From assembly GCF_036894955.1 (NCBI RefSeq), contig NZ_CP145905.1, forward strand, positions 3,862,501 to 3,926,500: a DNA stretch of 64,000 bases, in the 5' to 3' direction. This document shows positions 24,714-31,170 of this stretch, in pieces. The stretch's first letter is position 1. Each line of letters starts with the position of its first letter. The DNA is from Paenibacillus sp. KS-LC4. Its GTDB lineage: Bacteria; Bacillota; Bacilli; Paenibacillales; Paenibacillaceae. The notes under the pieces were generated by a model. The model saw only the letters and a list, made by a program, of their open reading frames with translations, was not told the DNA's origin and ran no database searches. The position numbers and the translations under genes were made by a program.

Positions 24714-25142
24714 TTAATAATAATTTTCCTGATTTTTATTTTTTATTTTGGTATCTTTTATTGCCTGTGATCGTACTCTAGCCCCCACTGTTTCTTCCAC
24801 AATTTTTTCTATTATCCTTTCTTTACTTATACTGCTACTTACGTATATATTAAAATAAGTGCTTAATTGAATTAAGTCACTTTTCTTTAAATTACTTTGG
24901 ATAATGATCATTTCCGCTTCACTTCGGTCATCTAAAACATCTAGTTTCTTAATAATATCATTTAAATATATATTATCATTTTTACTATGAAGTTTTTTAT
25001 TTTTGTTTTTTTCATTATCCTTTGATCTATATAATAATTTTCCATTCCCATTCAATAACTCTTCATATTCAGTGTCAGTAAGTTCTGTTAAAAAGTTCGA
25101 AAAGACTTTTAACAGTGTGGCTAACTCAGATCTAGTATTCAA
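24714..25142 (-). CDS. Small basic protein of unknown function between ParA and the AAA-ATPase
   Basis: 142 residues, TTG start with GGGAGG eight bases upstream. The N-terminal helix ELATLLKVFSNFLTELTDTEYEELLNG is followed by a Lys/Asn-rich linker, and the C-terminal part (LKKSDLIQLSTYFNIYVSSSISKERIIEKIVEETVGAR) resembles a SAP/Rho-N-like helix-extended loop-helix that often binds DNA. It lies 20 bases from the ParA-like gene and 19 from the ATPase gene, clearly in one operon. It could be a DNA-binding partner for the ParA-like ATPase, but this is a guess from position. Confidence 0.55.
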   Translation of the reverse strand: MNTRSELATLLKVFSNFLTELTDTEYEELLNGNGKLLYRSKDNEKNKNKKLHSKNDNIYLNDIIKKLDVLDDRSEAEMIIIQSNLKKSDLIQLSTYFNIYVSSSISKERIIEKIVEETVGARVRSQAIKDTKIKNKNQENYY

Positions 25143-25162
25143 AATGTTAACCTCCCAAAGTA

Positions 25163-26101
25163 TTATATCCCTAACCTTTCACGAACTTCTTGAGTAAATG
25201 CTTCTAATTCTTCTCTTACATTTTGATAAGTTTCTAAACTTACATCTTCAAGTACAACAGGTACTCCGGTTTGAGGAGCATCAGAAAATAATGTTTTATT
25301 TTCTCTAATGATAGTATTAAAAACAGGAATGTTTAATCTTCTTACGGTTGAAATAAACTGTTGTTGTGCTTTATATGGTGTTCCAGAACGAATACCAACC
25401 ATTGTAAATACAACACCTTCAAATTTTGGATTAACTTCACTGAACTCATTGTTATATTCATCATTTCGAGCTTTCTCGTTATACTCCTCAACTAATTCAT
25501 CCACATTTTTTTTCAGTTGTTCCATTCCTATCGTTGACAAGTAATCTGACTTAGCTGGAATAATTAATATATCGCTTGCTATAATAGCCGTTTTAGTTAC
25601 GATATTAAAATTGGGGGGACAATCAATTAATATTACATCGTATCCTTCATCATCAAGTTGCTGTAATCCTTCCTTCAGCCGAGAATGTACTTTAAGAAAG
25701 TTATATAAATTCGTTCGTTTGCTTCCTCCCCATAATTTTGCACTTAATTCTAAATCAGCTTCAATTAATCCTAAATGAGAGGCAATTAAATCTATCTCCC
25801 CCTTGGATTTAAGTTCGGCTAGTCTCAGATTGACTCTATTAGGACTAATTATTATTTCATCTAGATTAAATTCATGGTCATCATAGATAAATGCATCAAA
25901 CCAATTTTTAATTGTCTTATTTTGAAAATTCTTTTCCCAGTCTTCAACTCTTAAAAAGGAAAAAGTCAAGTTGGTTTGAGGGTCTAAATCAATCATTAGA
26001 ACTTTGAAGCCCTGAAACGCTAATTCACCAGCTAGATTTGAAGTTACGGTTGTTTTCCCAACTCCACCCTTATAATTAATTATTGAAATTACTTTAGTCA
26101 T
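25163..26101 (-). CDS. ParA/Soj-family partition-type ATPase
   Basis: 312 residues. KVISIINYKGGVGKTTVTSNLAGELA carries the deviant Walker A (KGGVGKT) of ParA/MinD proteins; LMIDLDPQTNLTFS, DVILIDCPPNFNIVTKTAI and ILIIPAKSDYLS are the A', B and following motifs. No N-terminal HTH is present, so it is the small ParA type. Such ATPases position plasmids or other cargo on the nucleoid. It is the first gene of a four-gene AT-rich operon ending in the AriA/AriB-like pair, with no obvious ParB; the 142-residue neighbour may take that place. It could be a plasmid or mobile-element relic or a real component of the defence module. Confidence 0.85.
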   Translation of the reverse strand: MTKVISIINYKGGVGKTTVTSNLAGELAFQGFKVLMIDLDPQTNLTFSFLRVEDWEKNFQNKTIKNWFDAFIYDDHEFNLDEIIISPNRVNLRLAELKSKGEIDLIASHLGLIEADLELSAKLWGGSKRTNLYNFLKVHSRLKEGLQQLDDEGYDVILIDCPPNFNIVTKTAIIASDILIIPAKSDYLSTIGMEQLKKNVDELVEEYNEKARNDEYNNEFSEVNPKFEGVVFTMVGIRSGTPYKAQQQFISTVRRLNIPVFNTIIRENKTLFSDAPQTGVPVVLEDVSLETYQNVREELEAFTQEVRERLGI

Positions 26102-26375
26102 CTGGATCCTAACACCTCTCTATTACTTATTGAGCGTTGATTTACTACAAAATCATACATCTATTAAATATTAATTACATCTTTCAAGCAGAAAAAATCC
26201 AGCATTGAATCACACACAACAAAAAGTCCAGATGATTCCTACACATTCTGTCATTAAAGATGCCTGTTCAATAATACGTTGCTATCTAACATTATACACA
26301 TATGTATAGTTCACTAGAAGATGTCCAGATTCCTTCATTTGTAACTAAATTTACAGCCAGTACATGAATGACTGC

Positions 26376-26381
26376 TATAAT
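26376..26381 (+). promoter_or_regulatory. Extended -10 promoter of the leader RNA
   Basis: TGCTATAAT combines a consensus TATAAT with the TGn extension, so a strong -35 box is not needed. Transcription would start near 26388. The rest of the 26102-26375 gap is AT-rich; I see no gene in it. Confidence 0.5.
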
Positions 26382-26387
26382 AGTACA

Positions 26388-26504
26388 ATATGTAAACTTA
26401 AATATATATTATACCCTGATACCTATGCATGATAGGTAGTCCTCGCAAGAGACTAATCATGCAGGAGCCGGACACAATCAAATGTGTTCGGCTCTTTCTT
26501 TTCC
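26388..26504 (+). ncRNA. Structured leader or small RNA ending in a terminator
   Basis: GCATGAT (26427-26433) pairs with ATCATGC (26456-26462) and encloses an AGT-CTC / GAG-ACT stem with one bulged C and a GCAA tetraloop (26445-26448). Three bases on, a 12-bp terminator stem GAGCCGGACACA / TGTGTTCGGCTC (26465-26494) runs into TTTCTTTT. Promoter, folded aptamer-like part and terminator precede a radC-like gene. I do not recognise a known riboswitch class. Confidence 0.5.
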
Positions 26505-26530
26505 AATTTCAATTATCAGGAGGAGTCAAA

Positions 26531-26711
26531 ATGAACTCACAACAAAATGAAAGCTTGAAGTCGCTTCTGTCCCAATCTCTGAGAGAGCGGCAGGACAGCT
26601 ATACCATTCAGCGGATATTTGAACAGTTTCCTACTACCTCGGAACTATTAGATGCTACTGAACAGCAACTGACTGAGATTAAAGGAATTGGCAAGAGCAA
26701 AGCGCGTCATG
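26531..26711 (+). pseudogene. RadC/JAB-type DNA-repair-like gene, cut after about 60 codons by an IS3 element
   Basis: From the ATG at 26531 (AGGAGGAG upstream) the frame gives LKSLLSQSLRERQDSYTIQRIFEQFPTTSELLDATEQQLTEIKGIGKSKAR, the helix-hairpin-helix part of the short, mobile-element type of RadC. The JAB metalloprotease-like domain that should follow is missing; the sequence changes into insertion-sequence DNA at about 26712, and no 3' remainder is found beyond 27935. The gene is dead. The short N-terminus, without the housekeeping RadC extension, fits an accessory copy. Confidence 0.7.
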
Positions 26712-26789
26712 GATCGGCTACACTTAGTTGGACAATAAAAATAAGGGCTTGTAGAATGGATCTATCATACGAAGGAGCGGATCTCTACC

Positions 26790-27074
26790 ATGTCCAAACA
26801 ACAACGAAGAACGTTTACAGCCGAGTTTAAAAAACAGATGGTGCAACTCTATGAAAATGGGAAGTCCAGGGCAGCCCTTGTGGAGGAATACGACCTCACA
26901 GCTTCGGCTCTAGACCGCTGGATCAAGCAATCGAAGGCAACGGGTTCCTTCAAAGAAAAGGACAATCGTTCGCCTGAAGAAAACGAATTAATCGCTTTAC
27001 GAAAAGAAAACCAGCGTCTCCTGATGGAGAACGACATTTTAAAGCAAGCCGCACTGATCATGGGACGAAAGTAG
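26790..27074 (+). CDS. IS3-family transposase OrfA
   Basis: 94 residues. FTAEFKKQMVQLYENGKSRAALVEEYDLTASALDRWIKQ is the HTH of IS3/IS911-type OrfA, and EENELIALRKENQRLLMENDILKQAALI is the leucine-zipper region used for multimer formation. The end of the gene precedes the OrfB frame by a -1 shift, so a fused OrfAB transposase would be made by ribosomal frameshifting, as in other IS3 members. Confidence 0.93.
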   Translation: MSKQQRRTFTAEFKKQMVQLYENGKSRAALVEEYDLTASALDRWIKQSKATGSFKEKDNRSPEENELIALRKENQRLLMENDILKQAALIMGRK

Positions 27075-27115
27075 TTATCATCCAGAATAACCGTGATAAA
27101 TACTCGGTATCAGCA

Positions 27116-27910
27116 ATGTGTGACGTCCTCGAAATCGCCAAAAGCACGTTCTACTATGAAGCCAAGGAACAGCCCACAGAAGAGGAATGTACGAAAGCTA
27201 TCGTGGAGATCTTCCACAAGAATCGAAAGGCCTACGGTACGCGAAAGTTGAAGGCGACGCTTCAGGAACGGGGGCTCATCGTCTCCAGACGACGTATAGG
27301 CCGAATTATGCGAGAGCAGGGCCTTGTCTCTACGTATACCATTGCCCAATTCAAGCCCCACAAAACGGCTTGTAATGAGGCAAAGACAGCATATGTATTG
27401 GATCGTGAGTTTGAACAAACGGAAAGCAGACGCTTCGTTGTCAGCGATCTGACCTATGTGAAGGTAGGGCACCGGTGGCACTACGTTTGTGCTCTCATCG
27501 ATCTGTTCAATCGAGAGATTATTGGTCATAGTGCAGGCCCGGCGAAGGACGCTGCTCTGATTTCCCGTGCCTTTGCAACGGTTGAGGGCGATCTCAGCCA
27601 GATTCAGTGGTTTCATACGGATCGCGGTAGCGAGTTTAACAACCACACAATGGACCAGCTTCTTAAAACCTTTGGCATCGGCCGGTCACTCAGCAAGAAA
27701 GGATGTCCCTACGATAACGCCGTGGCTGAAGCCACCTACATGGTCATGAAAACGGAGTTTATCTACCAGATGGAATTCCGAAGCCTTCATCATCTGGAAT
27801 TGGAACTATACGATTACATCAACTGGTTTAACAAGCATCGCATTCACGGATCACTGGGTTACATGACACCTGTTCAGTATCGTCAAGCAGCCCTTAAAAA
27901 AGTTGTCTGA
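27116..27910 (+). CDS. IS3-family transposase OrfB (DDE catalytic domain)
   Basis: 264 residues from an internal ATG; the functional form is expected as an OrfAB fusion, and the -1 frame is open back towards the end of orfA. An HTH_21 region (AYGTRKLKATLQERGLIVSRRRIGRIMREQGL) is followed by the integrase core: Asp in RRFVVSDLTYVKVG, Asp in WFHTDRGSEFNN, Glu in DNAVAEATYMVMKTEF. All three acidic residues are present, so the element may be active. Confidence 0.93.
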   Translation: MCDVLEIAKSTFYYEAKEQPTEEECTKAIVEIFHKNRKAYGTRKLKATLQERGLIVSRRRIGRIMREQGLVSTYTIAQFKPHKTACNEAKTAYVLDREFEQTESRRFVVSDLTYVKVGHRWHYVCALIDLFNREIIGHSAGPAKDAALISRAFATVEGDLSQIQWFHTDRGSEFNNHTMDQLLKTFGIGRSLSKKGCPYDNAVAEATYMVMKTEFIYQMEFRSLHHLELELYDYINWFNKHRIHGSLGYMTPVQYRQAALKKVV

Positions 27911-27972
27911 TTTAATGTTGACAATCCAAGCTAAGACCCCTTGATAAATCTTTATGCTGGTATCCAGCACAC

Positions 27973-29199
27973 CTATACACTTGCCTCCCCCTCACTCTTC
28001 CCCCCAGTAATAACCACCTGCACCCCAATCATCACCACAATAGCAGCAAGCATCGCAACAAGCGCAGCCATAAAGCTCCCACTACTATCATAAATCGCCC
28101 CAATTAATAAGGGTCCCATAGCACCTATAATGTAGCCGCCGCACTGAGACATCGCCGACCATGCTCCTGCTTCCTCTGGCGTATCTGTCTCGACAATTGG
28201 CAGCATAAGCGCCAGTGGAAACAACCCTCCTGCCCCAATGCCTAACATGATTACTGCTGGCAGCATCGGCAGATGCAAAAGCAGCATAACAATCCCGATT
28301 AGCTCGGACACACTGCAAAGAACCAGATAAAACCTCCGTTTCCCCGACCTGGCAACAAGGAAGGGAATCGTCAACGATACAGGAATTTGAATAATCGTAA
28401 AAACGGTTAGGAGCATAGCCGCGCTTGCTGCGCTGTACCCGAAGCTCAGGGCAATCGGTGAAATCCACGCCGTAACCGAATAAAATATACTGGCCATTAA
28501 TCCAAAAAATAAGGTCAACAGCACCGCCTTTTTATTGCGAATCGGCAGCCTTGAAGGAAGTTTGGAACTAGCTCCTACCAACCCTCCCTTTTTGACCTTG
28601 TTGATCTTGTTGACCTTGTTGCCCTTGATCCTCTCGATCCCCTTACTCCCCCTGCTCCCCAGAAAAGCTGACCAAACGATTAAAGCAATCACGCCGAAAA
28701 TAGCCCAAATGGACAAAGTCAGCGATAAGCTATGATTGCTGCGATTGTATAGAGGTATAGCAAAAGCAGAGGCAATGGCTGCTCCTACAGTCATCGAGGC
28801 GGAATAAACACTGACAATTCCGGGCTTCGTGGGAAAATACTTTTTAATAAAGCCCGACAGCAGCGGCCCTGCTAAGCTAATCCCGATACCGCCAACTAAC
28901 GCAGTTATAATCAGTATAAAAACGGAGCTAACGCCCCCCCGCAAAGCGGTTGCCCCTGTAATAAGAAATAATGCGATAAAAATAGTACGCTCAAGCCCTA
29001 CCCGATCACGTAATGCGGTTGCCGCTGGAGCAAAAATCCCCATGCATAATACAGGCAAGGTCGTTAGCAGACTTGCGGTCAGCCCACTCATTGCTAGATC
29101 ATTTTGCATCGTGCGAAGCAATGGAGCAACCGATGTAATAATCGGTCTTAAATTTAAAGCTGCAATAAATATGGCTAACAATAAAAAATATTTTTTCAT
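27973..29199 (-). CDS. MFS transporter, CynX/NimT type
   Basis: About 408 residues from ATG 29199, chosen for GAGAGG eight bases upstream and because the first membrane helix follows at once. Twelve hydrophobic segments; LNLRPIITSVAPLL and LPVLCMGIFAPAATALRDRVGLERTI are characteristic of the CynX/NimT subfamily (cyanate or 2-nitroimidazole transport). The central cytoplasmic loop contains a low-complexity GSKGIERIKGNKVNKINKVKKGG insertion coded by short repeats near 28590-28640. The gene is divergent from a LysR regulator that probably controls it. The substrate is unknown. Confidence 0.85.
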   Translation of the reverse strand: MKKYFLLLAIFIAALNLRPIITSVAPLLRTMQNDLAMSGLTASLLTTLPVLCMGIFAPAATALRDRVGLERTIFIALFLITGATALRGGVSSVFILIITALVGGIGISLAGPLLSGFIKKYFPTKPGIVSVYSASMTVGAAIASAFAIPLYNRSNHSLSLTLSIWAIFGVIALIVWSAFLGSRGSKGIERIKGNKVNKINKVKKGGLVGASSKLPSRLPIRNKKAVLLTLFFGLMASIFYSVTAWISPIALSFGYSAASAAMLLTVFTIIQIPVSLTIPFLVARSGKRRFYLVLCSVSELIGIVMLLLHLPMLPAVIMLGIGAGGLFPLALMLPIVETDTPEEAGAWSAMSQCGGYIIGAMGPLLIGAIYDSSGSFMAALVAMLAAIVVMIGVQVVITGGKSEGEASV

Positions 29200-29287
29200 A
29201 GCGGCTGCCTCTCTCTTTTTAGCTGTGTAACTCTTCATCAAGTATATGGCGCCACCTTTCATTGATCAATCCTATAATATCTATTAT

Positions 29288-29311
29288 TATGATAGTAAAA
29301 TACTATCATAA
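29288..29311. promoter_or_regulatory. Inverted repeat between the LysR and MFS genes
   Basis: TTATGATAGTA and TACTATCATAA face each other across two A bases or so, just upstream of the LysR gene. The symmetry and place fit a LysR-type binding site serving both divergent genes. Confidence 0.55.
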
Positions 29312-29325
29312 TAAGGAGCCGCAAC

Positions 29326-30213
29326 ATGGACAATAGAAATATACAATACTTTATGGCTGTATTTGAGCTGCTTCATTTTACGAAGGCTGCCGAAAGGCTT
29401 GGCATCTCACAGCCTACTTTAAGCCAGCAAATTCGCATCCTTGAAGCCGAGCTTGGTACGCCGCTTTTTGACCGCATCGGTAAAAAGGTAGTAGCAACGG
29501 AAGCAGGCAAGCTCCTCTGGCATTATGGAGGCAAGATGCTGCAAGCAGAACGTGATGCCAAAAATGCGATAAAGGAGCAGCTATCTGGAGAAGGCGGCAA
29601 CGTCCGTCTAGCCGTACTGCCCTCGGATTTGGATTTTCAGCTCGTCCCGCTGTTCGTTGCATTTAAGGCGAAATATCCGCAAATCCAGCTGCAGGTTTTC
29701 TCCACTATACATGTTCATGAAGAGGTGCTTAACCATAAAGTCGATATCGGCATTAGCTTGCGGGGCCCTGCGGATAAAAGATTAGTCCAAGTCCCGCTTG
29801 GCTCGGAGCCCTATCATCTCTTCGTTCATGCAGCAAGCGAGCTTGCTCACCGGAAGGAAATTTCGCTGCAAGAGCTGGAGCAGCATGCTTTAGTGATGTA
29901 TCCGAAAGGCTTTCTCGGACGTGATTTAGTGGATGAGGTTTGCAGCAAGGAGGGATTCGAATTAGCTACCGTTATGGAAACCAGTTCAGCCCATTCCTTG
30001 CTGCAATTAGTTTCTGCTGGGGTAGGCGCTACTATACAGCCGAAAGGCTTGCTTCGTCAATTCCCCGAACGGCTGGACATTGTAGCTATACCCTTTACAG
30101 GGCCTACGCCTTTCCGCCATATGGAGCTGATGTACTGTACAGATCGCTTCATTAGCCGCTCGCATCAACAATTAACGGATGGGCTGATTGATTTTTTTCG
30201 CTGGGAAAAATAG
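29326..30213 (+). CDS. LysR-family transcriptional regulator
   Basis: 295 residues. The N-terminal winged HTH (MAVFELLHFTKAAERLGISQPTLSQQIRILEAELGTPLFDRIGKKVVATEAGK) and a LysR substrate-binding domain (VRLAVLPSDLDFQLVPLFVAFKAKYPQIQLQVF) are clear. The 126-base gap to the divergent transporter start contains TATTATGATAGTAAAATACTATCATAATA-like symmetry at about 29284-29312, with ATGATAGTA/TACTATCAT arms, a probable binding site. The regulator is of the CynR/CidR style; the inducer is unknown. Confidence 0.9.
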   Translation: MDNRNIQYFMAVFELLHFTKAAERLGISQPTLSQQIRILEAELGTPLFDRIGKKVVATEAGKLLWHYGGKMLQAERDAKNAIKEQLSGEGGNVRLAVLPSDLDFQLVPLFVAFKAKYPQIQLQVFSTIHVHEEVLNHKVDIGISLRGPADKRLVQVPLGSEPYHLFVHAASELAHRKEISLQELEQHALVMYPKGFLGRDLVDEVCSKEGFELATVMETSSAHSLLQLVSAGVGATIQPKGLLRQFPERLDIVAIPFTGPTPFRHMELMYCTDRFISRSHQQLTDGLIDFFRWEK

Positions 30214-30250
30214 GACATAAGCTTCAACAAGGCGATTAGCCGTCTTCCAA

Positions 30251-30290
30251 GAAACCCGAGCCTTATCAAGACCTCGGGTTTCTTTTTTCA
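30251..30290 (+). terminator. Terminator after the LysR gene
   Basis: GAAACCCGAG (30251-30260) pairs perfectly with CTCGGGTTTC (30273-30282), followed by TTTTTTC. Confidence 0.85.
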
Positions 30291-30334
30291 TTTCATGTAC
30301 ACCTTGCATCGTAACGTTCACAATTTCGAAAAAC

Positions 30335-30366
30335 TTGCCCATTGTGCATTTTTGCATTTTGGGCAA
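30335..30366. promoter_or_regulatory. Candidate operator upstream of the TetR/MMPL operon
   Basis: TTGCCCA and TGGGCAA are 18 bases apart with TGCA elements inside. About 70 bases upstream of the TetR start. The long spacer makes this only a candidate. Confidence 0.3.
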
Positions 30367-30434
30367 TAATATTCAAGAGTGTTGTATAAAATAAGCTTTG
30401 CCCATTTATAAAGCTCACAAAGGAGGTATCGTCA

Positions 30435-31052
30435 TTGATTACTAAACAAACCTTGCGAGATAGGAAAAAAGAAGTTACAGCCGCTGCTCTGGCTGAAGCC
30501 GCCTTCGAGCTCGCGCTTGAAAAAGGCTTGGACGGCTTCGTAGTCGACGACGTTGTGCAGCAGGCTGGATATTCCAGACGAACGTTCGCCAACTATTTCT
30601 CCTGTAAAGAAGAAGCCGTTGCGGCCGTCGCTGTCCCTATTACAAGTGTAGAGGAATATGAGAACTTACTTGCGGGCTTGCCACAAGCAGCAACACCGCT
30701 TGATGTTTTGTACAGCCTATTGCAGATGCAGTTTACCGCTGAGTTTCTGCTTAAATTGCGTCAATTCATCTCCCTTTCCAAGCAGTACCCAACACTTGAA
30801 CCGTATATCCTTGGTGTATTCCGCCGTTTGCAAATGGCTGCTCAGGAAGCATTGGAGCCCTTCGCCCGCGGACGCTATAAAGACGGGTATACCCATCTTC
30901 TCGTCGGCGCCGTTTATGGAGCGTTTGTACCCATACTTGACGGCAGCTTGAACGTCCTGCTTCCGGGTGAGACAGAAGCTGAGCCGACAGCTTCGATCCC
31001 CTTTGATCAATATTTGAACTCCATGTTCGATTATTTGCGAAACGGCTTCTAG
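30435..31052 (+). CDS. TetR-family repressor of the MMPL transporter
   Basis: 205 residues, TTG start with AAAGGAGG eight bases upstream. The HTH reads ALAEAAFELALEKGLDGFVVDDVVQQAGYSRRTFANYFSCKEEAVAAV. The rest is helical with no recognisable ligand motif. It is 118 bases upstream of the MMPL gene on the same strand, the standard repressor-pump pair. The spacer between them is a run of 9-base repeats. Confidence 0.88.
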   Translation: MITKQTLRDRKKEVTAAALAEAAFELALEKGLDGFVVDDVVQQAGYSRRTFANYFSCKEEAVAAVAVPITSVEEYENLLAGLPQAATPLDVLYSLLQMQFTAEFLLKLRQFISLSKQYPTLEPYILGVFRRLQMAAQEALEPFARGRYKDGYTHLLVGAVYGAFVPILDGSLNVLLPGETEAEPTASIPFDQYLNSMFDYLRNGF

Positions 31053-31140
31053 CTACTATTGCTACTATTGCTACCATTGCTACCATTTCCGCTATTGCCG
31101 CTATTGCCGCTATTGCCGTTATTTCCACCTTTGCCACCAT
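31052..31140. repeat. Run of imperfect 9-bp tandem repeats between TetR and MMPL genes
   Basis: Units GCTACTATT (twice), GCTACCATT (twice), then GCTATTGCC (three times) and decaying copies. They begin at the TetR stop codon and end just before the MMPL ribosome site. The period of nine suggests slippage-prone growth. Confidence 0.8.
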
Positions 31141-31170
31141 TCATCATGATATAAAGGAGATTAACCTCAC

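Larger units (their letters stand above)
26712..27935 (+). mobile_element. IS3-family insertion sequence
   Basis: About 1.2 kb with two overlapping-frame transposase genes (orfA, orfB in the -1 frame). The ends are approximate: TTGGACAATAAAA near the left and, reversed, TTGTCAACATTAAA near the right are imperfect inverted repeats. No target duplication could be fixed. It interrupts the radC-like gene, and the sequence right of it is the end of the MFS gene, so an adjacent deletion probably occurred. Confidence 0.8.

Noticed and set aside
22267..26530. Complete integrative or conjugative element
   Set aside because: No integrase, relaxase or coupling protein is visible; only a tRNA fragment and ParA/radC-like genes hint at it.
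31052..31140. CRISPR array
   Set aside because: The units are nine bases in direct tandem without spacers; no cas genes are near.
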